DNA of 64,000 nucleotides from an uncultured Spartobacteria bacterium (GCA_937960895.1 CALCJD010000109.1:17749-81748), one strand, 5' to 3'. Positions 34,325 to 43,900 are shown, counted from the first letter of the stretch. The notes: generated by a model from the letters alone, not told the origin. A program made the numbers and translations.

Positions 34325-35176
34325 TTAGTCCCTAAAAACAATCGCCTTGGTGCCATGCACCAGCACGCGGTCCTCCACATGGTAGCGGACCCCGCGCGCG
34401 AGGGCGAGGCGTTCGCAATCGCGGCCGAGACGGACGAGGTCGTCGGGATCATGGTAATGCTCCACCCGGACGACCTCCTGTTCGATGATCGGCCCGGCGT
34501 CGAGTTCCTCGGTGGCGTAATGGCAGGTGGCACCGATCAGTTTGACGCCCCGTTCGAAGGCGCGGCGATAGGGATTGGCACCGACGAAGGCGGGCAGGAA
34601 CGAGTGGTGGATGTTGATGACCCGGGCGGCATATTCCCGGCAGAGCCACGTGGGAAGGATCTGCATGAAACGGGCCAGCACGACGAGTTCCGCGCCGGCC
34701 TCCCGCAGCAGTTCCCCCACCCGCCGGAAGGCGGCGTCCCGGTCCTCCCCAAAAGGCACGTACGCAAACCGGATGCCCTCGCGTTCGACCTGCCCGCGGC
34801 AGATCTCATGATTGGAAACGACCAGCGGCACCTCGATGCCCAGTTCCCCCGAACGCCAGCGCCAGAGCAGGTCCGCCAGGCAATGGTCCTGCCGGCTCAC
34901 AAGAATCACCGTGCGCGTTTTGCGATCGTCCGGCCGCAACGACCACTCCGCCCTCAGCGCCTCCGCCCGCCGCGAGAAGTCCCGCGCAAACGCCTCGGCA
35001 TCCCAACGCCCGTTTCCCTGCTCGATGGCCAGCCGCGCAAAAAACCATCCGCTGCTCTTGTCGGTATACTGGCTGACCTCCAGAAGGTTCCCCCCATGCT
35101 CCGCAACGGCGCCCGTGATGCCGGCCAGCAGACCGACTCCGTCGGGGCAGTTCAGTTTGAGAATCGAGGCAGCCAT
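34325..35176 (-). CDS. purU: Formyltetrahydrofolate deformylase
   Basis: Hydrolyses 10-formyltetrahydrofolate to formate and tetrahydrofolate, balancing the one-carbon pool. The 283-residue protein has an N-terminal ACT domain (LKLNCPDGVGLLAGITGAVAE) and a C-terminal formyltransferase domain with VINIHHSFLPAF, GATCHYATEELDAGPII and a conserved catalytic His-Asp pair. The ATG at 35176 (MAASILKLN) is preferred over 35206, since PurU starts directly with the ACT strand. Confidence 0.93.
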   Translation of the reverse strand: MAASILKLNCPDGVGLLAGITGAVAEHGGNLLEVSQYTDKSSGWFFARLAIEQGNGRWDAEAFARDFSRRAEALRAEWSLRPDDRKTRTVILVSRQDHCLADLLWRWRSGELGIEVPLVVSNHEICRGQVEREGIRFAYVPFGEDRDAAFRRVGELLREAGAELVVLARFMQILPTWLCREYAARVINIHHSFLPAFVGANPYRRAFERGVKLIGATCHYATEELDAGPIIEQEVVRVEHYHDPDDLVRLGRDCERLALARGVRYHVEDRVLVHGTKAIVFRD

Positions 35177-35249
35177 CGGAACATCAGGATGACCCTTTCC
35201 GGACACGGGAACAAGCCTCCCACCGCACCGGCCGGGGTCGCGTTTGATC

Positions 35250-35786
35250 CTAGAATCCGGGGTCGAGCCTGAGGGAGGAGAGAATTCTCTCGCGGAGTTC
35301 CTTGAGGGAATCGCTCTCGGAAACCGGGGACTGCCAGGTCAGGAAATACAGGGTGCCGGTGCCGTCGTTGGCCCGGGCGATGTTGATCATTTCGATGGCG
35401 CCGTTTTCCCCCTCGACCTGATGGGAGGCGCGAAAGCTTTGGATGGGGCCGTCCTTGACGGGCTCGATGCCCGGAGCGCCCTCGTCGAGCGTGGCGGACA
35501 GCATTTCGATCCCGTATTGACTGGGACTCATCTCCGTCCGCTCCTTCACCTTGGGAGTGACCGTGAGAATCAACCCCGTGGTGAAGCCGGCCTCGGTCGG
35601 CTTTTCGCGCGAGAACTGATACACGACCACATCGTCCTCCTTGTCCACCTTGACGTACCAATCCTTCGGCAGGGTGATGGCACCCTTGATTTCCGGGAGG
35701 GCTTTTTCCTCGAGAACGGGGGGTTCCGACGCCATCAGGCCGGAGGCCAGAACGGCGCAAAGCAACACGGGGAGGCGGGAGTTCAT
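35250..35786 (-). CDS. Secreted protein of unknown function
   Basis: A 178-residue protein with a signal peptide (MNSRLPVLLCAVLASGLMAS). The mature region has the beta-rich layout of PsbP/DUF1795-like proteins (ITLPKDWYVKVDKEDDVVVY ... LRERILSSLRLD), but I am not sure of the family. It overlaps the TPR gene by four bases and ends the ExbB-ExbD operon. Confidence 0.7.
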   Translation of the reverse strand: MNSRLPVLLCAVLASGLMASEPPVLEEKALPEIKGAITLPKDWYVKVDKEDDVVVYQFSREKPTEAGFTTGLILTVTPKVKERTEMSPSQYGIEMLSATLDEGAPGIEPVKDGPIQSFRASHQVEGENGAIEMINIARANDGTGTLYFLTWQSPVSESDSLKELRERILSSLRLDPGF

Positions 35787-38335
35787 CGGGATTCGCGGGA
35801 GATTTTCGGAGTTTTTTGAAAATCGGGAAAGCGTTTCTGCAATTCCTGGAGGGCTTTTTCGGCCTCCATGAGATCGCCGGCCCTTTTGTAGGCCTCGGAG
35901 GCGCGCTTGAGGGCGCGCGGGGTGATCGCGGGGTCGTCGTAGAGCACGGCCACGGACATGAAGGCCCGGGCGGCGCCGGGGTAGTCGCCGGACGCCATGG
36001 AGACCTCTCCGAGCAGCAGGCGGCCCTCGGCATTGTAGCGGCCCTCGGGCTGGAGGAGAATGGCTTCCTCGGCCATCTTGGTGGCCCCCGCAAAATCGCG
36101 ATCCGAAAGGGCCACGGCGGCATTGGCCAGCAATCCGCGTGCGCGGCTCCGCGGATCCCGGGCGGATTCGAGGTATTTGGCCACATGTTCGGCGGCCTCG
36201 CGGTTTTTGCCGAGGCGGATCTGGGCCTCGGCCAGTTCGATCAACACCTCGGGCTCGACCGCCTTGCCTTCCCGGACCACGGCGAGCAGCCCCTGCTCGG
36301 CCCCTTCATAATCGCCTTCCTCAAAGCTCTTCCGCCCCAGCCAGCGGGTGATCTCCACGGGAACCTGAAGGTTCTTGTGGGCGGCAATCGCCTTCTGCAG
36401 CGCGGCGCGATCCTGGAGGTAATAATGACACAGCATGATGCGCAGCGCGGCGCGCTCGCCATACTGGGAGGGATCGAGCCGGGCCGCCTCCTCGAGGTTT
36501 TTGATCGCCGCGGCGTAATCCTTGTTTTCAAAATGCGCCCAACCGATCCAGAAGTTGGCCTGGGCCCGTCCGGCCGACTTGGGATAATCGTCCAGGAGCT
36601 GCTGGAAGGCGGCGGTCATACCCGGATAATCCTGCTGCTGCCCGAGGATGAGCGCCTTCTGCTGGAGGGCGATTTCCCGTTCGGGATCCTTCTTCTTTTC
36701 GATGAGGACCTCAAAATCCTGCAGGGCCGCCGCGTAATTCTTGTTCTGCTGGTTGGCCAGCCCCCGCTGGAGCAGGGCGGACGCGGTGTCGGAGTCCTTG
36801 TTTTTTTCGATGTAGTCCGAGTAGGTCTTGACCGCCTCGGCGTATTCGCCGGTCTGGGCCTGACACCAGCCGAGTTTGTAGAGCGACTTGTTTTTGAGAT
36901 CGGCGGCAAGGTCGGAATTGAGCACCTGGGCGTAGAGCGGTTTGGCCTCCGCGTATTGCTTTGCCTTGAAGAGGGCCTCCGCCTTGAGAAGGGTCACCTG
37001 CGCCTTTTCGCGCGGATCGGTGGCGGTCTGCAGGAACTTGTCCGCCTCCGCCAGCAGGGCGGGATCGTTGAGCTGGTACATGCTCACCAGGCGGGGAAAC
37101 CGCGCATCTTCGGCCGTTTTGGCGTTGGGATACTGCACCAGCAGGCGCTCGTAAACCGCCCGGGCGGCCCGCATGTTGCCGAGCTGACGGTAGGAATTTC
37201 CCGCCAGGAGGAGAACCTCGGGACGGGCTTCCTCGGGCACGTTGTCGAGGGGTTTCTCCGAGATCGCGGCCACCTTGCGGTATTCGCCGAGATCGTAGCT
37301 CATCCGCAGGCCGCCCAGAAAAGCCACGGTTTTCCACTCGCCGGCGTCGGGAAGTTTGGCGGCCAGCTCAAAGAGCCGGGCGGCCTTCTTTTTGTCCCCC
37401 GTTTCCGCCGCCAGCGCCGCCGCCTTGACGGCCGCCTCGGCGCGCACGACGGACAGCCCCGGTCCGGCGACGATCTTTTCGTAGTTCCGGAGCGCGGCCT
37501 CCTTTTTTCCGTCCTGCGCCTCCAGGTTGGCGAGGAAAAGCAGGGCGTGATCGCGGTAGGGGTTGTTTTTTTCGACGGCGGCGACCTGCGCAAACACCTG
37601 CGCGGCCTCCTCCGGACGCTTGAGCCGCTCGAGGCACCGCGCCGCGTTGTAGCGGGCGGAGAGGCGGATCTCGTCGGTCTTCACCTCCTCCGCGGCGAGT
37701 TGGAAGAGGTCCAGGGCGAGGTCGTATTTTTCCTCGGCATACAGGAACTCTCCCACCCGGTAGGCGGCCGACCCGGCGAATTCGCCCTTGCGGAACTCAC
37801 GGACCAGCTTCTCGTAATTTTCGCGGGCGCGTTCGTCGTTGCCGAGCATGCGGTGACACTCCCCGAGCCGGAACAACGCCATGTCGCGTCCGGGCGCGGA
37901 CGGATGGGCGATGAGGAATTTTTCGTATTCGACGATGGCGTAATCGTACATCTTCCGCCCGTAGAGGCTGTTGGCCACCTCGAGGTCGGTTTTGGCGGCG
38001 TCCTCGGGATTGGCGGGCGCAACGCGGATCTCGCCGCCCTCCGGAGCCGGCGTGGGATCAACCTCCACGCGCCCGCGCGGCGAGGGCTGCGGACGGAAGG
38101 GACGGTGTTCCTCCGGGGTCGAAGTGGGATTTACCGGAACCGCCCGCGGGATGCGGGACATCCAAGCCGGGTTTTCGTAGTCCTCGTCCGGCACCAGGGG
38201 CGCGGCGGTCCTGGGTGTGGGCACGGCGCGCGGAGTCGGCGGGGCCTGTTCGACCGGCAGGGCGCGACGCACCTCGGGTTCCTGGGCGCCCAGCAGGCCG
38301 GCGGAAGCGACAACGGCAAAAACGGCGACACGCAT
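35783..38335 (-). CDS. Large periplasmic tetratricopeptide-repeat protein
   Basis: An 850-residue protein with a signal peptide (MRVAVFAVVASAGLLGAQ) and a proline-rich segment to about residue 100. At least ten TPR-like helix pairs follow, for example DYAIVEYEKFLIAHPSAPGR, ARENYEKLVREFRKGEF and AAAIKNLEEAARLDPSQYG. Some spacing matches the YbgF/BamD type of repeats with roughly 36-40 residues. It is encoded three bases after the ExbD-like gene, so it may be a periplasmic scaffold for that energy-transducing complex. No enzyme domain is seen. Confidence 0.85.
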   Translation of the reverse strand: MRVAVFAVVASAGLLGAQEPEVRRALPVEQAPPTPRAVPTPRTAAPLVPDEDYENPAWMSRIPRAVPVNPTSTPEEHRPFRPQPSPRGRVEVDPTPAPEGGEIRVAPANPEDAAKTDLEVANSLYGRKMYDYAIVEYEKFLIAHPSAPGRDMALFRLGECHRMLGNDERARENYEKLVREFRKGEFAGSAAYRVGEFLYAEEKYDLALDLFQLAAEEVKTDEIRLSARYNAARCLERLKRPEEAAQVFAQVAAVEKNNPYRDHALLFLANLEAQDGKKEAALRNYEKIVAGPGLSVVRAEAAVKAAALAAETGDKKKAARLFELAAKLPDAGEWKTVAFLGGLRMSYDLGEYRKVAAISEKPLDNVPEEARPEVLLLAGNSYRQLGNMRAARAVYERLLVQYPNAKTAEDARFPRLVSMYQLNDPALLAEADKFLQTATDPREKAQVTLLKAEALFKAKQYAEAKPLYAQVLNSDLAADLKNKSLYKLGWCQAQTGEYAEAVKTYSDYIEKNKDSDTASALLQRGLANQQNKNYAAALQDFEVLIEKKKDPEREIALQQKALILGQQQDYPGMTAAFQQLLDDYPKSAGRAQANFWIGWAHFENKDYAAAIKNLEEAARLDPSQYGERAALRIMLCHYYLQDRAALQKAIAAHKNLQVPVEITRWLGRKSFEEGDYEGAEQGLLAVVREGKAVEPEVLIELAEAQIRLGKNREAAEHVAKYLESARDPRSRARGLLANAAVALSDRDFAGATKMAEEAILLQPEGRYNAEGRLLLGEVSMASGDYPGAARAFMSVAVLYDDPAITPRALKRASEAYKRAGDLMEAEKALQELQKRFPDFQKTPKISRESR

Positions 38336-38338
38336 GGC

Positions 38339-38752
38339 CTACTCGGGTTTGCTCGTGGCGAAGGCCACGTTCCAGATGTTTGCCGCGCGGCAAACATCGA
38401 GCGCATCCACGATGTATTTGTAATTCACGTCCTGGTCCCCGCGCAGAACCACGGCCTGGTCGGGATAAAGTTTCGCCATGCGGGAAAGCGTCTCCAGCAA
38501 TTCCTCCGCATTCATCGTCCGGCGGTTCATCACCACGGTGCCGTCGCGTTTGACATTGAGGATGACCTCGCCCACCGGACGCCGTTTCTCCTGGCCCTCG
38601 CGCGCGGCGGGAACCTTGACGTCCAGCTCGGCCTCATTGCGGGCAAAGTTCCAGCTCAGAATGAAAAAGACGAGCAGGAAGAGCAGGATGTCCACGAAGG
38701 GGGCGATCTGGAAGACGATCCGCTCGGGCGGGGCTGACGGGCGGAAGTTCAC
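38339..38752 (-). CDS. ExbD/TolR-family biopolymer transport protein
   Basis: A 137-residue protein with one N-terminal membrane helix (IAPFVDILLFLLVFFILSW) holding the proton-path Asp, and a periplasmic domain (VILNVKRDGTVVMNRR ... VVLRGDQDVNYKYIVDALDVCR). It works with the ExbB/TolQ-like neighbour to use proton-motive force for an envelope process. Its start overlaps the end of that gene. Confidence 0.92.
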   Translation of the reverse strand: MNFRPSAPPERIVFQIAPFVDILLFLLVFFILSWNFARNEAELDVKVPAAREGQEKRRPVGEVILNVKRDGTVVMNRRTMNAEELLETLSRMAKLYPDQAVVLRGDQDVNYKYIVDALDVCRAANIWNVAFATSKPE

Positions 38753-39480
38753 AGGACGTCGCGCCCGCTGTAGCCGTTGGCGCTGATGAGGGCGAGGATG
38801 TGCGTGGTGGCGGCTTCGAGATCCGAAATGGCGGCCTGGGCCCGGCTGCGGAAATAGGCGTAGGCAGCCATGGCCGGAATGCCGACCACGAGGCCGGCCG
38901 CCGTGGCGATGAGGGCCTCACCGATGCCCTGCGCCAGCATGGTCGGACGCGTGGCGGCGGCGTCGACGGCAACCACGCCGAAGGACTGGATGATGCCGAG
39001 CACGGTGCCGAGCAGTCCGAGCATGGGGGCCACGGTTCCGATGTCCGCCAGCCAGGCCACCTGCTGGTTCAACGCGCTGGCCTGGCGCACCCCTTCCGTC
39101 TGCGCGATCTCCCGCGCCTCCGCGAGGGTCGCCTTGGGGTTCTTGGTCAGAAATTCCACCGTTCGCTGCATCACCCGCGCCACGCCCTCGTTGTGGCGGT
39201 TGGAAACCGCCAACAGGCCGATGTAGTCCTTTTTCCGGATGAGGGCGTCGACCGTCGTCATGTACCGCCGGCTGACCATCGCCCCCCGCCGCATCGAGAC
39301 GAAGAAAATCAGGATCAACATCACCGTGATGACCGACAGGATCCCGAGGGGGATCATCATCGGCCCACCCGCCTTGATCAGCTGGAGCAAATTGGCGGGT
39401 TGCGCGGGCTCGGCCGCCTCCTGCGCAAAGAGCGGCGTGGCCAGAACGAGAAAAAGAAGCGTCGCGGGGACGGTTTTCAT
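38749..39480 (-). CDS. ExbB/TolQ/MotA-family proton channel protein
   Basis: A 243-residue protein with a signal-like N-terminus (MKTVPATLLFLVLATPLFAQ) and three membrane helices. GTVAPMLGLLGTVLGIIQSF and the EALIATAAGLVVGIPAMAAY helix are the conserved core of the family. It forms the channel with the ExbD-like protein and begins a four-gene operon. No TonB or TolA gene lies in the window; tolB and pal are 18 kb away. Confidence 0.93.
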   Translation of the reverse strand: MKTVPATLLFLVLATPLFAQEAAEPAQPANLLQLIKAGGPMMIPLGILSVITVMLILIFFVSMRRGAMVSRRYMTTVDALIRKKDYIGLLAVSNRHNEGVARVMQRTVEFLTKNPKATLAEAREIAQTEGVRQASALNQQVAWLADIGTVAPMLGLLGTVLGIIQSFGVVAVDAAATRPTMLAQGIGEALIATAAGLVVGIPAMAAYAYFRSRAQAAISDLEAATTHILALISANGYSGRDVL

Positions 39481-39524
39481 GAAGTGGCGTTAAAATAGTG
39501 CCTTCCCGCGTGCACGCAAGCGTG

Positions 39525-39533
39525 TGCTATAAT
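39525..39533 (+). promoter_or_regulatory. Extended -10 promoter of uvrC
   Basis: TGC followed by the perfect -10 box TATAAT (39528-39533). Seven bases further is the ATG of uvrC, so transcription should start at or beside the start codon and give a leaderless message. No good -35 is present, as is usual for extended -10 promoters. Confidence 0.6.
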
Positions 39534-39539
39534 CGTTTG

Positions 39540-41156
39540 ATGCCCGTCGACCTTCGAGCCCGCCTTCGTGATGTGCCCCACAAGCCGGGGGTGTACGTCA
39601 TGCGCGACCGCCTCAAACGGGTCATTTACGTGGGCAAGGCCCGCGATCTGCGCAAGCGGCTGGCCAACTATTTCACCCCCTCCCGGGCCGCCCAGGCCGA
39701 TCCCAAAACGCGCGCCCTCATCGACAGCATCTGGGATTTTGAAATCCACGTCGTCCGGAGCGAGGCCGAGGCGGTCCTCTACGAAGGCCGTCTCATCAAG
39801 GAATTCCGGCCAAAATACAACATCAGCTTCCGGGACGACAAACGCTTCCTCCTCGTGCGGGTCAATCTGAACGACCCCTGGCCGAAATTCACCCTCACCC
39901 GGCTGCGCAAGGACGACGGGGCGCGGTATTTCGGCCCCTTTGCCCACAGCGGCGCCCTGCGCTCCACCCTCAACGCCATCCGCAAGCGCTTCGGCATCCG
40001 GTCGTGCCGCCCGCTCGAACCCGGCGAACGCGATTTCAAGCACTGCCTGGACGCCGTCATCAAAAACTGCACCGCCCCGTGCGTGGGCCGGATCTCGCGC
40101 GAGGACTACCGGAAGCGGGTCGAGGCGGCGTGCGAATTTCTCGACGGCGAAACCTCCCACATGATCGACCAGGTCGAGGAGGAGATGAAAAAGGCCGCCG
40201 AACGGCTCGATTTCGAAAAGGCCGCCCAACTCCGCAACCTGCTCGACGACCTCCGGCGCACCACCAAACCCATGGTGCGCTTCACCCGCAAGAGCCTGCC
40301 CACCACCGTCAATCCGGAAGCCGATCTCGCCGCCCTCGCCGACGCCCTTCAGCTCGGCAAGCCGCCGCGGATCATGGAGTGCTTCGACATTTCCAACATT
40401 TCCAGCACCCACATCGTGGCCAGCATGGTGCGGTTCAAGGACGGCGTGCCCGACCGCGCCAACTACCGCCGGTATCGCATCCGCGGCACCGCCGCCCAGA
40501 ACGACTTCGCCAGCATGGCCGAGGTCGTCCGCCGCCGCTACAGCCGCATCCTGCGCGAAGCGGGGGAGGAACACCCGGACGCCGAAACGCCGGCCGCCGG
40601 GACGCCCGGGCGTTCCGTGCGACGCTACGAACTCCGGGACGACTCCGTGGACACCTCGCCCGAATTTTCCCAGCTGCCCCCCGCCGAAACGGCCGAACTC
40701 CGCCACGCCAAATCCGAGATCACCCTGCCCGATCTCATCATCGTGGACGGCGGCAAGGGGCAGCTTTCCAGTGCGTGCGCGGAACTGCAGCGGCTGCAGC
40801 TCTACGACCTGCCCATCATCGGCCTGGCCAAGGAGTTTGAGGAAATCCACCGCCCCGGCCGCCCACTCCCGCTGCGGCTGCCCGAGGACAGCGGCGCCCT
40901 CAAACTGCTGCAGCGCATCCGCGACGAAGCCCACCGTTTTGCCAACAGCTATCACAGCCTGCTCCTGAAAAAGCGGATCAGCGAAAGTGTGCTGGACGAC
41001 ATTCCGGGGGTCAGCGAAACCCGCAAAAAGGCCCTCCTGGCGGCCTTCGGTTCCGTCGACCGCATCCGCAAGACCCCGGTGGAGCAAATCGCCGCCGTCA
41101 GCGGCATCGGTCCGCGCCTCGGCGAGCAGATCGTGGAATACCTTTCCCGCAACTGA
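39540..41156 (+). CDS. uvrC: Excinuclease ABC subunit C
   Basis: Makes both incisions in nucleotide excision repair. The 538-residue protein has the N-terminal GIY-YIG domain (KPGVYVMRD...VIYVGKARDLRKRL), a UVR motif (DFEKAAQLRNLLDDL), the RNase H-like endonuclease core (IMECFDISNISSTHIVASMV, PDLIIVDGGKGQLSSA) and a C-terminal helix-hairpin-helix pair (DDIPGVSETRKKALL, AVSGIGPRLGEQI). I chose the ATG at 39540, placed just after a TATAAT box; the frame upstream to 39498 is not needed. The protein is somewhat shorter than many UvrCs. Confidence 0.96.
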   Translation: MPVDLRARLRDVPHKPGVYVMRDRLKRVIYVGKARDLRKRLANYFTPSRAAQADPKTRALIDSIWDFEIHVVRSEAEAVLYEGRLIKEFRPKYNISFRDDKRFLLVRVNLNDPWPKFTLTRLRKDDGARYFGPFAHSGALRSTLNAIRKRFGIRSCRPLEPGERDFKHCLDAVIKNCTAPCVGRISREDYRKRVEAACEFLDGETSHMIDQVEEEMKKAAERLDFEKAAQLRNLLDDLRRTTKPMVRFTRKSLPTTVNPEADLAALADALQLGKPPRIMECFDISNISSTHIVASMVRFKDGVPDRANYRRYRIRGTAAQNDFASMAEVVRRRYSRILREAGEEHPDAETPAAGTPGRSVRRYELRDDSVDTSPEFSQLPPAETAELRHAKSEITLPDLIIVDGGKGQLSSACAELQRLQLYDLPIIGLAKEFEEIHRPGRPLPLRLPEDSGALKLLQRIRDEAHRFANSYHSLLLKKRISESVLDDIPGVSETRKKALLAAFGSVDRIRKTPVEQIAAVSGIGPRLGEQIVEYLSRN

Positions 41157-41211
41157 CCCGAAAAACGCCCCCCGCAAGGCACGAGGCCCTTCCGGAATTC
41201 CCCAACCTCCC

Positions 41212-41649
41212 ATGACCACCCCCGACCCCTTCACCCTCTCCCGTTTCCTTCAGGCGCAGGAGGGCACGTATGACACCGCCCTCGCCGAACTCCGGCGCGG
41301 ACGGAAAACCTCCCACTGGATGTGGTTCGTTTTTCCCCAGCTCGCGGGGCTCGGGCGCAGTTCCACCGCGCAGTTCTACGCCATCTCGTCACGGGAGGAG
41401 GCCGAAGCCTATCTGAACCATCCCGTGCTGGGTCCGCGGCTGAAAACCTGCGCGGAAGCGCTCCTCGGCATCGAAGGGAAAACCGCCACCGAAATCCTGG
41501 GATCTCCCGACGATCTCAAACTGCGCTCCTGCGCCACGTTGTTCGCCGCGGTCTCCCCGCCGGACTCGGTGTTTCACCGCCTGCTCGCCCGCTATTATTC
41601 CGGCGAGCCGGATCCGCGCACCCTGGCTCTTTTGAACGCGGGAGGCTGA
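41212..41649 (+). CDS. DUF1810 family protein
   Basis: A 145-residue protein with the family pattern FLQAQEGTYDTALAELRRGRKTSHWMWFVFPQL and GLGRSSTAQFYAISSREEAEAYL. DUF1810 proteins are small, cytoplasmic and of no firmly known function. The ATG at 41212 is the natural start; the frame is open upstream into uvrC but the sequence there is a shadow. Confidence 0.87.
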   Translation: MTTPDPFTLSRFLQAQEGTYDTALAELRRGRKTSHWMWFVFPQLAGLGRSSTAQFYAISSREEAEAYLNHPVLGPRLKTCAEALLGIEGKTATEILGSPDDLKLRSCATLFAAVSPPDSVFHRLLARYYSGEPDPRTLALLNAGG

Positions 41650-41683
41650 GCCACGCACAGCCCCCGCCGGGCGGCGCGAACAC

Positions 41684-42931
41684 CTACCGGTTCGCCAGCA
41701 CGGTGCGCTCGTAGGCCTTGACCTCGTCGATCCACTTCGCGCCCACCGGCACGTTTTGGCGGCGGCAGTATTCGTCCCAGACCGCCCCGAAGGGCAGCGA
41801 TTTCGCCTCCTCGAGAAGGGCAAGGCGCGTGGTAAAGTCGCCGGCGGCCTCCGCGGCGCGCAGTTTTTCGACGGGCTCAAGCAGGGCAAGCAGCAGGCAC
41901 TTCAGCGCATTGCGCGTACCGATCGTCCAGGCCGCCACGCGATTGATGCTGGCATCAAAAAAGTCGAGACCGATGTGCGTGCGGGCCACAAATCCGCCGC
42001 GCACGATTTCCTCCGCGATGGCCCGGGTGGGGTCGTCGAGAAGCACGACGTGGTCGCTGTCCCAGCGCACCCCGCGACTGACGTGGAGCAGGATTTCGGG
42101 AACGAACTGCAGGACGGAGCTGATTTTGTCCGAAAGGTTTTCCGTCGGATGGAAATGGCCGGCGTCCAGGCAGAGCAGCTTCCGGTTTTTCACCGCGTAG
42201 CCCAGGTAAAACTCATGCGAACCGACGACATAGGATTCCGAACCGATGCCGAAGAGTTTGCTTTCGACGGCATCCAGGTTGTGGGCGGGATCGACCGGTT
42301 TGGCGAAGATCGCGTCCAGCGAAGCCTCCAGGCGTTCGCGCGGACTCCTGCGATCCACGGGAAGATCCTTGTAGCCGTCGGGAATCCAGAAATTGGTCAC
42401 GCAGGTTTTCCCCAGCTGACGGCCCGCCTCGGCGCCGATTTCCCGGCAGCGGATGCCGTGCTCGATCCAGAATTGGCGAACGGCCTGGTCGGGGTGCGAA
42501 AGCGTGAATCCGTCCGCGGACAGCGGATGGGAAAAATAGGTGGGATTGAAGTCGAGCCCGAGTCCGCGGGATTTGCACCAGTCAATCCAGCCCTGGAAAT
42601 GGGCGACGGTGATCTCGTTTCGCCCGACCTTCTTGCCGCCGAAATCGCCGTAGATGGCATGGAGGTTGAGGCGGTGTTTGCCCGGGATGAGCGAAAGCGC
42701 CTTGTCGAGATCGGCCTGCAGTTCCGCGATCGTGCGGGCCTTGCCGGGATAATTGCCCGTGGCCTGAATGCCGCCGGTGAGTTCGCCGCCGTCGGATTCG
42801 AAGCCTCCCACGTCATCGCCCTGCCAGCAGTGCAGGGAAATGGGAATGGTGGCCAGCGTGGAAAGGGCGGCTTCCGTGTCGACGCCAAGGGCGGAATAGG
42901 ACTCCTGCGCGAAAGAATAGGGGGTGGACAT
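41684..42931 (-). CDS. rhaA: L-rhamnose isomerase
   Basis: Interconverts L-rhamnose and L-rhamnulose. The 415-residue protein carries the conserved N-terminal [15 protein letters not shown], the [10 protein letters not shown] segment, metal-site stretches such as [13 protein letters not shown] and [12 protein letters not shown], and [15 protein letters not shown]. Length fits RhaA. It is divergent from an AraC regulator that may control it. No rhaB or rhaD is nearby. Confidence 0.94.
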   Translation of the reverse strand: MSTPYSFAQESYSALGVDTEAALSTLATIPISLHCWQGDDVGGFESDGGELTGGIQATGNYPGKARTIAELQADLDKALSLIPGKHRLNLHAIYGDFGGKKVGRNEITVAHFQGWIDWCKSRGLGLDFNPTYFSHPLSADGFTLSHPDQAVRQFWIEHGIRCREIGAEAGRQLGKTCVTNFWIPDGYKDLPVDRRSPRERLEASLDAIFAKPVDPAHNLDAVESKLFGIGSESYVVGSHEFYLGYAVKNRKLLCLDAGHFHPTENLSDKISSVLQFVPEILLHVSRGVRWDSDHVVLLDDPTRAIAEEIVRGGFVARTHIGLDFFDASINRVAAWTIGTRNALKCLLLALLEPVEKLRAAEAAGDFTTRLALLEEAKSLPFGAVWDEYCRRQNVPVGAKWIDEVKAYERTVLANR

Positions 42932-42945
42932 GGTTCCATCCTAGC

Positions 42946-43001
42946 CGGAAGGACGCCTTCCGAAAATGGACAAACTGATCGTTGTCATATACAAAATGAC
43001 A
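42946..43001. promoter_or_regulatory. Two dyads between rhaA and the AraC gene
   Basis: CGGAAGG-ACG-CCTTCCG (42946-42962) and TGTCAT-N7-ATGACA (42983-43001) lie in the 78-base divergent gap. The first is just before the rhaA start, where it could act as a repressor site or mRNA hairpin. The second overlaps a possible TATACA -10 box for the regulator. They are candidate binding sites of the AraC protein or another factor. Confidence 0.4.
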
Positions 43002-43009
43002 CTCCTCTT

Positions 43010-43900
43010 GTGAAACCGCGGAGCTATTTCGCCTACTTCCCCACCTCGGCCCAGGCCAAGAAATGGGGGCTTTACGCCACGTCCTTCGGTCATGTGCAGG
43101 TGACGGAAAAAGCCGCCACCTATCCGCCGGACCGTCATCCGGAGGGGCATCACTTTGAGTGGGAGGAGGGGCGCATCCTGCCGGACTGCCAGCTCCTGCA
43201 CATTCACTCCGGACGGGGGGAATTCGAATCCGCCGTCTGCCGCCGCACGCGGCTGTCGGCCGGGTCCACCGTCCTTCTGCACCCCGGTGTCTGGCACCGC
43301 TACCGGCCGGATCCCGGCACGGGATGGACCGAATCGTGGCTCGAACTGCGCGGCGCCCACATCGACCGCCTGCTAAAAAATGGCCTTCTCGATCCGCGCA
43401 GGGCGGTTTTCCCGCGGCCGTTTGACACCGACCTGGAAGCCGCCTGGGAACGGGCCTGGCAGACGGCGTGGACCAAACCGCCCGAGTTTACGGTGCGGCT
43501 CGGGCTGATCGGACTGGAAATCCTGGTCAAACTTCAGGAAAAGCCGCGTCCGCCGCGCGTGCCGCAGCGAATGGAGGACATCATTTCGCGGGCCCAGACC
43601 CAGCTCTCGGAAATCGACGAAATGGGCACCACGGTCGAAGACCTGGCGGCGCAGCTTGGGGTGGGGTATTCGCATTTCCGCCGCGCCTTCAAGCGGCAGA
43701 CGGGATTTTCCCCGAAACAATATCAAAACGAAGTGCGCTTCCGGCGCGCCCGGGAACTGCTTTCCCACACGGCGCTGAGCATCAAGGAAATCGCCTCCCG
43801 GCTCGGCTACAGTTCGCCGTATCACCTCACCCGGGATTTCACACAGCGCACCCGGGTGGCGCCGAGCGTGTGGCGCGCCTCGCCGGACCGGCGGCGGTAG
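43010..43900 (+). CDS. AraC-family transcriptional regulator
   Basis: A 296-residue regulator with an N-terminal cupin-like sensing domain (LHIHSGRGEFES, GSTVLLHPGVWHRYRPDPGTG) and a C-terminal double helix-turn-helix (VEDLAAQLGVGYSHFRRAFKRQ and SIKEIASRLGYSSPYHLTRDF). The start is taken as GTG 43010; the frame extends far upstream only as an antisense shadow of rhaA. Its position suggests it senses rhamnose or a related sugar and acts on rhaA. Confidence 0.88.
   Translation: MKPRSYFAYFPTSAQAKKWGLYATSFGHVQVTEKAATYPPDRHPEGHHFEWEEGRILPDCQLLHIHSGRGEFESAVCRRTRLSAGSTVLLHPGVWHRYRPDPGTGWTESWLELRGAHIDRLLKNGLLDPRRAVFPRPFDTDLEAAWERAWQTAWTKPPEFTVRLGLIGLEILVKLQEKPRPPRVPQRMEDIISRAQTQLSEIDEMGTTVEDLAAQLGVGYSHFRRAFKRQTGFSPKQYQNEVRFRRARELLSHTALSIKEIASRLGYSSPYHLTRDFTQRTRVAPSVWRASPDRRR

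Noticed and set aside
35816..38737. 973-codon open frame antisense to the TPR gene
   Set aside because: Composition is repetitive G/L/R/H-rich as expected from the reverse of a TPR gene, and no domain is recognisable.
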